A stretch of DNA of 64,000 nt. Source: Nitrospirota bacterium. GTDB lineage: Bacteria; Nitrospirota; Nitrospiria; Nitrospirales; Nitrospiraceae. The stretch spans positions 23,136-87,135 of the forward strand of contig JAGXAR010000008.1 of assembly GCA_018971525.1 (NCBI GenBank), in the 5' to 3' direction. The position numbers were made by a program, and so were the translations under genes. Positions 10,856 through 19,389 of this stretch are shown here, in pieces. The number at the start of each line of letters is the position of its first letter. Position 1 is the first letter of the stretch. The notes beneath the pieces were generated by a model. The model was not told the DNA's origin and made no database searches. It saw nothing but the letters and a program-made list of their open reading frames with translations.

Positions 10856-11853
10856 GATACGAATTGCCCGGATCACGGCGGGTTTCCTCTCTATCACGTG
10901 GCGGATGCCTCGTGGCCGTGGTGCTGGCAACGTTGTTGTGGGCATCTTCGTCTTGGGCTGCCGACTCTCCTCTTACAATCACCCCTCAAGTGAGCCATAC
11001 AGAAGCCATCCTGATGGGACTTTATTTTCATACGCCTCAATTAGGATGGGCCGTGGGGTCCGGCGGCACCATTCTGAAGACGGTCGATGGCGGGAAGAAG
11101 TGGAAGAAGGTCGTCAGCGGCACCACGGCGACCCTCTCGGGCGTCTTCTTTCTCGATGAGAAGCATGGGTGGGCCGTCGGAGCCAATGGGACGATTCGCC
11201 ATAGCCAAGACGGGGGAAATACCTGGCACTCACAACTCCTTGATACCCAGGTGGCGCTCTACGGCCTCTCGTTCGTGTCGCCCGCAGAGGGCTGGGTGGT
11301 CGGTGGCAACGGAACCATCCTTCATACGAAGGACGGTGGGGCCCATTGGGTCGATCAAGCGAGCAAGACGGGCGCAGCCCTCTACGCGGTCCAATTTCTT
11401 ACTGCCCAGCATGGGACGGCGGTTGGCGCAGTGGGGACCGTCTTGATGACGGACGATGGTGGAACCACCTGGACCCCGCAAGAGACGCAGGGGGCGGTCA
11501 CGTTGTTCGATGTATATTTTTCGGATGTGTCGACCGGCTGGGCTGTCGGCAATGCCGGCGCCATCTTCCAAACGACCAATGGCGGCAATCAATGGATCGA
11601 TCGCACGTTACCCTGTACCCGTACCTGTACGAAGCTTACCGACTTTTTACGAGTGCGTTTTACCGATCCTCAGACCGGATGGATTGTGGGGGAACGAGGT
11701 ATGGTCTACCGAACCACTGATAGTGGGTTTACCTGGACAGAGCATGGTGCTGTCGCGAAGGTCTCGTTGTTCGGGCTTTCGTTTCCTGATGGAACACAAG
11801 GCTGGGCCAGCGGAGAAAACGGCACGATCGTTCGCTTGACCACTGGCCGCTGA
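10852..11853 (+). CDS. Exported YCF48-like beta-propeller protein
   Basis: 333 residues with a signal peptide (LVAVVLATLLWASSSWAA, ending near residue 37). Six full and one partial copies of a roughly 44-residue repeat follow, of the form GWAVGxxGTIxxTxDGGxxW, which is the YCF48/BNR signature and forms a beta-propeller. The GTG start at 10852 overlaps the stop of the preceding gene in GTGA, so the two are translationally coupled. YCF48 itself is a photosystem II assembly factor. Here photosynthesis is not implied, and such proteins in non-phototrophs have no assigned role. Coupling to the IPT protein suggests one surface or periplasmic assembly. Confidence 0.85.
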   Translation: MRYELPGSRRVSSLSRGGCLVAVVLATLLWASSSWAADSPLTITPQVSHTEAILMGLYFHTPQLGWAVGSGGTILKTVDGGKKWKKVVSGTTATLSGVFFLDEKHGWAVGANGTIRHSQDGGNTWHSQLLDTQVALYGLSFVSPAEGWVVGGNGTILHTKDGGAHWVDQASKTGAALYAVQFLTAQHGTAVGAVGTVLMTDDGGTTWTPQETQGAVTLFDVYFSDVSTGWAVGNAGAIFQTTNGGNQWIDRTLPCTRTCTKLTDFLRVRFTDPQTGWIVGERGMVYRTTDSGFTWTEHGAVAKVSLFGLSFPDGTQGWASGENGTIVRLTTGR

Positions 11854-11867
11854 CAGGCAGTTGAAAA

Positions 11868-12200
11868 CGCAGGATGCTGAACAAGTCCGCCAGCATCGTT
11901 CTCACATCGTTCAGACGCGCAACCTACAGAAAGTACCTCTCGGATGTCGAAATGTCTTGAGGGAATTTTCCGTCCTCCAAGACGCATGTAAAGGATGAAC
12001 GGCTCACACGAAGTGAGGTCTGTACCTCCCTCGGCTCTTCACTCGCTGCGGCCATGCTTGGGACAAGGCGCGTTCCAGGGTGAAGAGGCTGTCTTGGCAG
12101 ACTCAGGGCGGGGGGTGAAATAGCCGCCGAGGTTGGGCGGGTGAGGTGTCCGGCCTTTTGAGCATCCTGCGTGCCACAATAGTTTTCCGCAGTCTGCTAG
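11868..12200. repeat. Long intergenic repeat, copy 2 (inverted relative to copy 5)
   Basis: Fills the whole convergent gap between the YCF48-like gene and rsmE. It starts CGCAGGATGCTGAACAAG followed by TCCGCCAGC and ends GCAGTCTGCTAG. The reverse complement of its right half matches the left half of the copy at 43.8 kb almost throughout, for example CAGCCTCTTCACCCTGG and GCCGC-AACGAGTG-like stretches. No gene is visible in it. Confidence 0.75.
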
Positions 12201-12212
12201 TCCTTCCGTATT

Positions 12213-12944
12213 TCAATCAAGTCTTGATTGGAGAATGCTGAGTGCTGCGATCGCCGCGGTCTCGGCCCGCAAGATTCGTGGCCCGAGGGTGAGCGGGAGA
12301 AATCCCTGCTCCTGTGCAAGACGCTGCTCATCTGGCGCCCATCCCCCTTCCGGTCCAACCAACAAGACCATTGGATGTTGATGGCTCTGAGGTAACGGTA
12401 TGGTGGCAAGCGAAGGGCCGGTGGAGCGTTCCACGAGCATGCCCTTCAGAGGCGCCGAGGCATATCGTCGGCAGATCTCTGTGAAATCTACCGGGTCTGC
12501 GATGGTGGGAATCGTCCATCGTTCCGACTGTTGTGCCGCGTCGCGTGCAATGCGTTCCCATCTGGATCGTTGATGTTCGAGGCGTTCCGGGCGTAGCTTG
12601 ATGACACTGTGGGTGCTATGGATAGGCACGATGGTATCAACCCCGAGTTCTGTGGCCTTCTGAATGACCCAGTCCATCTTGTCGCCTTTGATCAACGCCT
12701 GTCCAAGCACGATCGGTGAGGTCCTGCGCGCAGGCTCGGTGTGTTGGTCGATGATGCGGCTGTCGATGGCCTGTGAGGTGACGTGGGTTACTTCTACGCG
12801 GTAGCGGATTCCGCATCCGTCGTTCAGGAGGAGGGAGTCTCCCGGGTGCAAGCGGAGGCTATCGCGAAGATGATGGAGGAGGTCGCCGCTTATGCGGATG
12901 GTGGGGGGAGTGACGGCGTCAGGGGTGACGAAGAACGTGGGCAT
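12213..12944 (-). CDS. rsmE: 16S rRNA m3U1498 methyltransferase RsmE
   Basis: SPOUT-family enzyme that methylates N3 of U1498 in 16S rRNA. The 243 residues have an N-terminal PUA-like region (HHLRDSLRLHPGDSLLLNDG) and the SPOUT knot. Family motifs are QKATELGVD (near 95), LLVGPEGGWAPDE (near 197) and LGPRILRAETAAIAALS at the C-terminus. Length is normal. It starts 31 bp after dnaJ ends and is probably the last gene of a grpE-dnaK-dnaJ-rsmE transcript, an order also seen in other bacteria. Confidence 0.95.
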   Translation of the reverse strand: MPTFFVTPDAVTPPTIRISGDLLHHLRDSLRLHPGDSLLLNDGCGIRYRVEVTHVTSQAIDSRIIDQHTEPARRTSPIVLGQALIKGDKMDWVIQKATELGVDTIVPIHSTHSVIKLRPERLEHQRSRWERIARDAAQQSERWTIPTIADPVDFTEICRRYASAPLKGMLVERSTGPSLATIPLPQSHQHPMVLLVGPEGGWAPDEQRLAQEQGFLPLTLGPRILRAETAAIAALSILQSRLD

Positions 12945-12975
12945 TGTGTGGCTGTCGGGGCGATGACTGCCGGCG

Positions 12976-14100
12976 CTATTCGAAGAAGGTCTTCATCTTA
13001 TCGAAGAAACCGTCGCCGTCCTCTTCCATCGACATGCCGCTCTCTTTGGCAAATTCCGTGAGCAATTCTTTCTGACGAGCGGACAGTTTGGTGGGAATCT
13101 GAATCTTGATGGCAAATAATTGGTCACCGGTACTCTGGCTTTTGAGGCTGGGGATGCCCAGGCCTTTGATGCGCAGGATCTTATCTTGCTGCGTGCCGGC
13201 AGGAATCTTGATGACGGTATTGCCTTTGAGCGTGGGGACCTCGATCTTTCCTCCGAGCACGGCAGTGACGAAATGAATCGGGACCTCACAGAGAATATCG
13301 TGCCCTTGGCGCTGGAAGATCTGGTGCGGCTTGACGGTAATCGCCACATACAGATCGCCGGGCGGACCTCCATTGACTCCGTGCTCCCCTTCGTTCGAAA
13401 GACGCAGGCGCATGCCTGACTCGATGCCCGCCGGGATGTGTACGGCGATGGTTCGTTCTCGATAGGTGCGTTGACGGCCTTGGCAGGCCGGACAGGGCTC
13501 TGTGACGATCCGTCCCGCCCCCTCGCATTGGCCGCAGGGACGGCTGATACTGAAGAATCCTTGCTGGAACCGCATCTGGCCGGCCCCTTTGCAACTGGGG
13601 CAGGTCTTGATCGATGCAACGCTCTTGGCGCCGCTCCCTTTGCAGTCGCTGCACACTTCCCATCGCGGGATCTTAAGCTTGGCCTCTTTCCCGTAGACGG
13701 ATTCTTCGAAGGTCAGTTCCAGATTGTATTGGAGGTCGTTGCCACGTTCCGCCCGATTGCCGCCTCGCTGGCCCCCGAAAAAATCCTCGAAGATATCGTT
13801 GAAGGCATCGCCGAAGCCGCTTCCGCCAAATCCGAAGCCCTCCGGGCCGCTACCCTGCTGAGCGCCGGCATGGCCGAACATGTCATAGCGCTTGCGTTTG
13901 TCCTGGTCGCTCAGCGTCTCGTAGGCTTCGTTGACTTCTTTGAACCTTTCTTCTGACGCTTTTTTCTGGGCCTCTCCCGCCTGGAGGTCGGGATGGTGCT
14001 GGCGGGCCATCTTCCGATAGGCCTTCTTGAGTTCGTCGTCGGACGCGGTTCGTTCGACGCCTAAGGTTTCGTAGTAATCACGTTTGGACACGGACGCCAT
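12976..14100 (-). CDS. dnaJ: Chaperone DnaJ
   Basis: Hsp40 co-chaperone that delivers clients to DnaK and stimulates its ATPase. The 374 residues show the J domain with HPD (RQHHPDL, residues about 35-41), a Gly/Phe-rich linker (GFGFGGSGFGDAF), four CxxCxGxG-type zinc motifs (CSDCKGSG, CPSCKGAG, CGQCEGAG, CPACQGRQ, about 150-210) and the C-terminal client-binding domains. The last zinc repeat is slightly off consensus (GRQ for GxG). It follows dnaK with a 74-bp gap holding a strong hairpin. Confidence 0.97.
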   Translation of the reverse strand: MASVSKRDYYETLGVERTASDDELKKAYRKMARQHHPDLQAGEAQKKASEERFKEVNEAYETLSDQDKRKRYDMFGHAGAQQGSGPEGFGFGGSGFGDAFNDIFEDFFGGQRGGNRAERGNDLQYNLELTFEESVYGKEAKLKIPRWEVCSDCKGSGAKSVASIKTCPSCKGAGQMRFQQGFFSISRPCGQCEGAGRIVTEPCPACQGRQRTYRERTIAVHIPAGIESGMRLRLSNEGEHGVNGGPPGDLYVAITVKPHQIFQRQGHDILCEVPIHFVTAVLGGKIEVPTLKGNTVIKIPAGTQQDKILRIKGLGIPSLKSQSTGDQLFAIKIQIPTKLSARQKELLTEFAKESGMSMEEDGDGFFDKMKTFFE

Positions 14101-14118
14101 CTCTCTGGGTGACAGTGT

Positions 14119-14160
14119 AGCGAGACCGAGCCCCGTGTATCGACGAAGCTCGGTCTCGCT
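14119..14160 (-). other. Perfect 12-bp inverted repeat between dnaK and dnaJ
   Basis: Arms AGCGAGACCGAG (14119-14130) and CTCGGTCTCGCT (14149-14160) enclose an 18-base loop. No U tract follows on the minus strand, so it looks like a processing, stability or attenuation hairpin that would lower dnaJ relative to dnaK, not a classical terminator. Confidence 0.7.
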
Positions 14161-14174
14161 GACGGTATTCTAAC

Positions 14175-16100
14175 TTACTTTTTGTCTTTGTCTACTTCTT
14201 CGAATTCCGCGTCGACGACTTTTTCATCCGTCTTGGTCTCGCCGGCTCCGGCTCCGCCTTCGGGGCCGGCGCCGCTGCCGGCTGCAGCCGATGCCGAGGC
14301 CGCCTTGTACATTTCCTCAGCCAGCTTGTGGGACGCGGTCGTCAGGGCCTGGGTGGCAGACTCGATCGCCTCGGGGTCCGTTCCCTCCATCGCTTTCTTC
14401 AGCGTGGCCACGGCTTCCTCGACTTTGGTCTTGTCTTCAGCGGCGATCTTGTCGCCGTGTTCACTCAGGTTTTTTTCAGTCTGGTAGATCAGAGTGTCGG
14501 CCTGGTTTTTGGCTTCGGCAGTCTTCCGCCGCTTCTTATCCTCTTCCGTATGGGCCTGTGCATCCTTCACCAGCTTCTCGACTTCTTCCTTGCTCAAGCC
14601 ACTGGACGCCGTGATCTTGATGGATTGTTCCTTTTGTGTCGCCAAGTCTTTGGCCGAGACATGGACGATGCCATTGGCGTCGATGTCGAACGTCACTTCA
14701 ACTTGCGGCATCCCGCGTGGCGCAGGAGGAATGCCGACCAAGTCGAACTGGCCGAGGAGCTTGTTGTCGTTCGCCATCTCGCGCTCGCCTTGGAAGACTC
14801 GAATGGTCACAGCCGTTTGATTGTCGGCAGCCGTCGAGAAGACCTGGCTCTTTTTCGTCGGGACTGTCGTGTTCCGCTCGATCAACTTCGTGAAGACACC
14901 GCCGAGGGTTTCGATGCCCAGCGAGAGCGGCGTCACGTCGAGGAGCAGCACGTCCTTCACGTCGCCTTTCAATACCCCGCCTTGGATGGCGGCGCCGATG
15001 GCGACCACTTCATCGGGATTTACACCCCGGTGCGGTTCTTTGCCGAAAAAGTCTTTGACGGCCTGAATCACTTTCGGCATGCGGGTCATGCCGCCTACGA
15101 GGACGACTTCGTTGATGTCGCGTGCCGTCACGCCGGCATCGGACAGGGCCTTCTTGCAGGGATCAATCGACCGCTGAATGAGGTCGTCGACCAGCTGCTC
15201 AAGCTTCGCGCGGGTCAGTTTCGTGACCAGGTGTTTCGGTCCGCTGGCGTCTGCGGTGACGAAGGGCAGATTGATCTCGGTGTCCTGTGACGATGAGAGT
15301 TCGATCTTGGCACGTTCCGCCGCCTCTTTCAGGCGTTGGAGGGCCATCCGGTCCTTCCGAAGATCAATGCCTTGATCCTTCTTGAACTCATCGACCAACC
15401 AGTCCATGACGCGCTGGTCGAAGTCGTCGCCGCCGAGATAGGTGTCGCCGTTGGTCGACTTGACCTCGAAGACTCCGTCGCCGATCTCAAGGATCGACAC
15501 GTCAAAGGTACCGCCACCCAGGTCATAGACGACGATCCGTTCGTCCTTCTTCTTGTCCAGACCGTAGGCGAGGGATGCGGCGGTCGGTTCATTGATGATC
15601 CGCAGGACGTTCAAGCCTGCAATCTGGCCGGCATCCTTGGTAGCCTGGCGCTGGCTATCGTCGAAGTAGGCCGGGACGGTGATGACTGCTTCGGTGACTT
15701 TCTCGCCGAGATAGTCCTCCGCCGTCTGCCGCATCTTCTGCAAAATCATGGCGGAGATTTCCGGCGGGCTGTAGCGTTTGCCGCGCAATTCGACATATGC
15801 ATCGCCGTTGTCCCCCTCGATCACCTTATAGGGAAGGCGTTTGCCGGCGTCTTGCACTTGCTGACTGCGGAATTTGCGGCCCATCAGACGCTTCACGGAG
15901 AAAATCGTGTTCTCCGGATTCGTAATCGCTTGCCGTTTTGCAATCTGTCCGACGAGGCGTTCGCCCTTGTCGGTAATGGCAACGACAGATGGCGTGGTGC
16001 GGGCTCCTTCTGCGTTCGCGATGACAATCGGGTCGCCGCCGCTCATGACGGACACGCATGAGTTTGTGGTTCCAAGGTCGATGCCGATCACTTTGCCCAT
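14175..16100 (-). CDS. dnaK: Chaperone DnaK (Hsp70)
   Basis: ATP-driven chaperone. The 641 residues contain the actin-like ATPase domain with [14 protein letters not shown] at the N-terminus, [19 protein letters not shown] (near 200) and [11 protein letters not shown] (near 340). The peptide-binding domain with [15 protein letters not shown] follows, then the helical lid, a Gly/Ala-rich linker and the end [13 protein letters not shown], the expected DAEFEEV-type tail. A strong GGAAGGAGCAGG precedes the ATG. It sits between grpE and dnaJ. Confidence 0.99.
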   Translation of the reverse strand: MGKVIGIDLGTTNSCVSVMSGGDPIVIANAEGARTTPSVVAITDKGERLVGQIAKRQAITNPENTIFSVKRLMGRKFRSQQVQDAGKRLPYKVIEGDNGDAYVELRGKRYSPPEISAMILQKMRQTAEDYLGEKVTEAVITVPAYFDDSQRQATKDAGQIAGLNVLRIINEPTAASLAYGLDKKKDERIVVYDLGGGTFDVSILEIGDGVFEVKSTNGDTYLGGDDFDQRVMDWLVDEFKKDQGIDLRKDRMALQRLKEAAERAKIELSSSQDTEINLPFVTADASGPKHLVTKLTRAKLEQLVDDLIQRSIDPCKKALSDAGVTARDINEVVLVGGMTRMPKVIQAVKDFFGKEPHRGVNPDEVVAIGAAIQGGVLKGDVKDVLLLDVTPLSLGIETLGGVFTKLIERNTTVPTKKSQVFSTAADNQTAVTIRVFQGEREMANDNKLLGQFDLVGIPPAPRGMPQVEVTFDIDANGIVHVSAKDLATQKEQSIKITASSGLSKEEVEKLVKDAQAHTEEDKKRRKTAEAKNQADTLIYQTEKNLSEHGDKIAAEDKTKVEEAVATLKKAMEGTDPEAIESATQALTTASHKLAEEMYKAASASAAAGSGAGPEGGAGAGETKTDEKVVDAEFEEVDKDKK

Positions 16101-16143
16101 GTGCCTGCTCCTTCCTATCTTGGTCTGTTTTCTTACTATGGTG

Positions 16144-16746
16144 TTACGATGAACCGGTCGTCTTGTCTGTTCCTGGTGCGCCGTCCTGTGCCTGTCCCGT
16201 CGACACGCTCACCATGGCTGCCCGCAAAATACGGTCGTGCAGGCGGTATCCTCGCTGAAACTCGTCGACCACATGCTGCTCCGGGATCTTTTCGGATGCG
16301 ACAGAGGTGACGGCTTGATGCGTGGCGGGATCGAACGGCTGGCCGACCGTCTCGACGGGTATGACATGAAATCTCGTCAAGGCTCCCGTCAATTGCTTGA
16401 GGGTGAGATCGACGCCCTGGATGAGGACGTCGCTGCTCCCACCGTTTCGAGAGGCCTTGACGGCCCGTTCCAGATTGTCGACGACCGGCAAAAGTTCTCT
16501 CAGTAATTGTTCATTGCCGAATCGGATCTGATCTCGCTGGTCCCGCTGGGCCAAGCGTTTGTAGTTGTCAAACTCAGCCGCGAGTCGCAAATACTTGTCG
16601 TTGAGTTCTTTAACTTGTTCTGTTTTTTCCGCGAGAGCCCGCTGAAGCTCCGCAACCAGGCCTGTCTCCTCTATGGCGGAGGGACCACCGGGGGATGGGA
16701 TATCCAAGTTCTCGATTGTATTCGTGTTCTGGTGTTCTTCAGACAT
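16144..16746 (-). CDS. grpE: Nucleotide exchange factor GrpE
   Basis: Releases ADP from DnaK. The 200 residues have a long N-terminal coiled coil (about 30-85: [19 protein letters not shown]) and the GrpE core [19 protein letters not shown] (about 85-103). The beta-wing has [17 protein letters not shown] and the end [18 protein letters not shown]. The last 20 residues are a non-conserved tail. It is first in the grpE-dnaK-dnaJ-rsmE run. No hrcA gene is adjacent and no CIRCE operator is recognisable upstream, so heat-shock control is not of that type as far as I can see. Confidence 0.96.
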   Translation of the reverse strand: MSEEHQNTNTIENLDIPSPGGPSAIEETGLVAELQRALAEKTEQVKELNDKYLRLAAEFDNYKRLAQRDQRDQIRFGNEQLLRELLPVVDNLERAVKASRNGGSSDVLIQGVDLTLKQLTGALTRFHVIPVETVGQPFDPATHQAVTSVASEKIPEQHVVDEFQRGYRLHDRILRAAMVSVSTGQAQDGAPGTDKTTGSS

Positions 16747-16768
16747 GAAAGACTCCTCTACCGGTCAC

Positions 16769-16796
16769 GAGATAGCCATAGGCCCTATAAAGTCAA
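16769..16796 (-). promoter_or_regulatory. Candidate grpE promoter
   Basis: On the minus strand TTGACT (16791-16796), 16-bp spacer, TATCTC (16769-16774), ending 23 bp before the grpE ATG. The ribosome binding site GAGGAG lies between. This is a vegetative-type arrangement; no sigma32-type consensus stands out. Confidence 0.4.
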
Positions 16797-16839
16797 CGGG
16801 GCCAGAAAAATTAATTACTTGTGTATGGGACGGCGGTCT

Positions 16840-17631
16840 TCAGACCCACAGAGCGGGAGGGGGGCCACCCTGGGCTCGCCGGTAGAGCAGTTCGAGACCT
16901 TCTAACGTCAGGAGGGGTTCGATTTTTTGAATGGAAGTGGTTTCGGCTGCCAGGATGGAGCTGAGTCCTCCTGTGCCGATCACGTAGACTGAGCGTCCGA
17001 GTTCCTGTTCCATTCGCCGGACGACGGTATCGACCAGTCCTGCATACCCGAATAGCAGGCCGGCTTGAATGCTGCTGGCGGTGTCGGTCCCGATCACGGT
17101 CTTCGGACGGATCAATTCCACCTTGGCCAGTTTAGCGGCTCTTGTGAAGAGGGCCTCCGCTGAGATCCCGAGGCCGGGGGCGATGACGCCTCCGAGATAT
17201 TCGCCCGCTGCCGTGATGGCGCAAAAAGTCGTGGCGGTGCCGAAATCGACGACGATGAGATCGCGGCGATATTTATGATACGCGGCCGCGGCATTCACCA
17301 GCCGGTCACTGCCGATTTCTTTCGGGTTGGCGTAGCGGAGTGTGAGACCCGTGTCCGTATCCGAGGTGACGACCATAGGGTGGAGATGAAAATATTGTTC
17401 GAGCATATCTTCGACGGTCCCGGTCAGGGCAGGTACGACGCTGGAGATGACGGCGCCGGAGAGACGTTGAGAGGGGATTCCTGCCGCCGTGAGGAGATTG
17501 GCAAAGAGGATGCCGTACTCGTCGGAAGTTTTTTTCACGTCCGTCGCCAATCGCCAATGGGCCGCCAGGGTGCGGTCGTCATAGACGCCCCAGACGATGT
17601 TGGTATTACCGATGTCAACGACGAGGAGCAT
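16840..17631 (-). CDS. coaX: Type III pantothenate kinase
   Basis: First step of coenzyme A synthesis, phosphorylating pantothenate. The 263 residues belong to the acetate/sugar kinase fold: VVDIGNTNIVWGVYD (phosphate motif, residues 4-18), SSVVPALTGTVEDML, IVVDFGTATTFCAI (near 123) and GGVIAPGLGISAEALFTRAAKL (near 143). These mark the CoaX type, which is not inhibited by CoA. It lies 33 bp after birA and ends the valS-nadC-birA-coaX run. Confidence 0.96.
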   Translation of the reverse strand: MLLVVDIGNTNIVWGVYDDRTLAAHWRLATDVKKTSDEYGILFANLLTAAGIPSQRLSGAVISSVVPALTGTVEDMLEQYFHLHPMVVTSDTDTGLTLRYANPKEIGSDRLVNAAAAYHKYRRDLIVVDFGTATTFCAITAAGEYLGGVIAPGLGISAEALFTRAAKLAKVELIRPKTVIGTDTASSIQAGLLFGYAGLVDTVVRRMEQELGRSVYVIGTGGLSSILAAETTSIQKIEPLLTLEGLELLYRRAQGGPPPALWV

Positions 17632-17664
17632 GGGACCTATTCTACGTTTCGCCGGGTGATTTGG

Positions 17665-18504
17665 CTAGGTTCTCACGTGGATGATGTCGGCGACGCGTAG
17701 GTGGACGACCTCCGGCGTTCCCGAGCCGGATTGGGTCGCCTGCGGTCGCACGCGCAACGAACCATCCTGGCCGATTCCCTCGGCCAGCCCCACGAGCATC
17801 TCTCCATTGGCCAAGGTTGCTTTGATCGTCTGGCCGATGGTCGAGCATCGTTGGAAATAGGCCAACGCGAGCCGATTCGTTCCGTGGAGAGCTAATTCAT
17901 CGATGCAATGCTCGAGTTCGAGGAGCAGCTGCGCGAGCAGTCTGTTGCGGTCGACGACGATCTTCCGTTCCTGCCATATCGATGTGGCCGAGTCACGAAG
18001 GTCAGCAGGCCAGTCATCGTGGTCAACGTTGACGTTGATACCGACTCCGATGATCTGGAAAGGGCCTGACCGCATTCCTGTGCCGCTTTCACAGAGGATT
18101 CCGCCGACTTTTCGCTCCGAGATCAGCAGATCGTTGGGCCATTTCACTGAGACGTGGATGGACGAGACCTGTTCGATCGCTTCGGCTGCGGCCAGCGCAG
18201 AGATCAGCGGCAGCCAGGAGAGCCATTCCGTGAGGCGGTCCGATGGCCGTATTGTTCTGAGGATTATGGAGCAGTAGAGATTGGCGCCGGCCGGAGAAAA
18301 CCAGGTTCTGGACAGACGCCCGCGTCCGGCGGTCTGACTGTCGGCGGCGACGACCGTGCCATGTTCCACATCTGCCTGTGCAAGCTGAACGGCTTCCCGG
18401 TTCGTTGAAGAGAGGCAGTCGAACAGTTCGATACTGCGCCCTAGCCACGTGGTCGACAGGGTGCCGTGGATCGTGTCTCGTGTGAGAGGTGGTGAGGGTT
18501 GCAC
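17665..18504 (-). CDS. birA: Biotin-[acetyl-CoA carboxylase] ligase, no DNA-binding domain
   Basis: Activates biotin and attaches it to carboxylase carrier proteins. The 279 residues hold the catalytic domain with SSTNREAVQLA, the biotin-binding loop QTAGRGRLSRTW (GRGR, near 60), VKWPNDLLISERKVGGIL (near 120) and IGVGINVN. A C-terminal SH3-like domain follows. There is no N-terminal helix-turn-helix, so it is the monofunctional form and not a repressor. The frame begins 3 bp after the nadC stop. Confidence 0.95.
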   Translation of the reverse strand: MQPSPPLTRDTIHGTLSTTWLGRSIELFDCLSSTNREAVQLAQADVEHGTVVAADSQTAGRGRLSRTWFSPAGANLYCSIILRTIRPSDRLTEWLSWLPLISALAAAEAIEQVSSIHVSVKWPNDLLISERKVGGILCESGTGMRSGPFQIIGVGINVNVDHDDWPADLRDSATSIWQERKIVVDRNRLLAQLLLELEHCIDELALHGTNRLALAYFQRCSTIGQTIKATLANGEMLVGLAEGIGQDGSLRVRPQATQSGSGTPEVVHLRVADIIHVRT

Positions 18505-18507
18505 GAG

Positions 18508-19386
18508 TTACGAAGGCCGGCTGTGCCGGCGGCGTGGTTCGATCACCAGGCTGAGTGTCGCGGCCGGGGCTGAATGGGTGAGGGCTCCGATGGAGATGCG
18601 GTCTGGGCCGGCCGCGGCCATCGCTCGTACGTTTTTCAAGGTGATTCCTCCGGACACTTCGACGAGCGCACGCCCCTTGATTAGCCGGATGGCTTGGCGG
18701 ACTGTCGCCGGAGTCATGTTGTCCAGCAGAATGATATTGGCTCGCCCTGCGAGGGCCTGCCGCACATCTGCCAACGATTCCACTTCCACGATGACTTTCA
18801 CCGTGCGAGGAGAGTTGGCTTTCGCCTTGCGGCAGGCAGTTCGGACGGGCGTAGTCGTCCGGTTCAGGAGGGCCAGATGATTGTCCTTGATGAGGATGCC
18901 GTCGCTCAACGACTGGCGGTGATTCGTGCCCCCGCCGAGGAGGACCGCCCATTTCTGAAGTGCACGTAAGCCCGGGATCGTCTTTCTCGTGTCCATGATG
19001 GTCACGGGGTATCCTCGAACTTCCTCGCAGAACCGATGAGTCAAGGTGGCGATACCGGAGAGGTGTTGGAGAAAATTCAGGGCAACTCGTTCAGCCATCA
19101 GGATGGATCGCCCATCGCCTTCGATCTGAAGGAGACAGTCTCCATCGTGTACTCGTTCCCCGTCCTGGCGTTGGATGGTTAAGACAAGAGACGCATCCAC
19201 TGCTTGAAAGGTTCGCACGGCGGCGGCAAGACCGGCGACCACCAGCGATTGTTGGGCGACAATGCGTGCGAGCGCCGGTGCGGGAGAGGGAAAGAGTGCG
19301 GCCGTCGTGATATCGCCGAGGGGGAGGTCTTCTTGGAGTGCAAGCCGAATGGCGCGCCGTATGTCGGCAACCGGGGGCCTGACCAT
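18508..19386 (-). CDS. nadC: Nicotinate-nucleotide pyrophosphorylase (quinolinate phosphoribosyltransferase)
   Basis: Converts quinolinate and PRPP to nicotinate mononucleotide in NAD synthesis. The 292 residues have LNFLQHLSGIATLTHRF, the substrate-binding DTRKTIPGLRALQKWAV (near 136), GGGTNHRQSLSDGILIKDNH (near 155) and the barrel end EVSGGITLKNVRAMA...DRISIGALTHSA. These are all diagnostic. Start and stop lie 3 bp from valS and birA respectively, so these genes are co-transcribed. Confidence 0.97.
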   Translation of the reverse strand: MVRPPVADIRRAIRLALQEDLPLGDITTAALFPSPAPALARIVAQQSLVVAGLAAAVRTFQAVDASLVLTIQRQDGERVHDGDCLLQIEGDGRSILMAERVALNFLQHLSGIATLTHRFCEEVRGYPVTIMDTRKTIPGLRALQKWAVLLGGGTNHRQSLSDGILIKDNHLALLNRTTTPVRTACRKAKANSPRTVKVIVEVESLADVRQALAGRANIILLDNMTPATVRQAIRLIKGRALVEVSGGITLKNVRAMAAAGPDRISIGALTHSAPAATLSLVIEPRRRHSRPS

Positions 19387-19389
19387 CTG

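Noticed and set aside
14328..15290. 320-codon open frame antisense to dnaK, and a second of 241 codons at 15336-16061
   Set aside because: Both mirror dnaK codon bias; no start signals and no recognisable protein features.
16747..16839. CIRCE operator or HrcA control of grpE
   Set aside because: No TTAGCACTC-type inverted repeat is visible and no hrcA gene lies in the window next to grpE.
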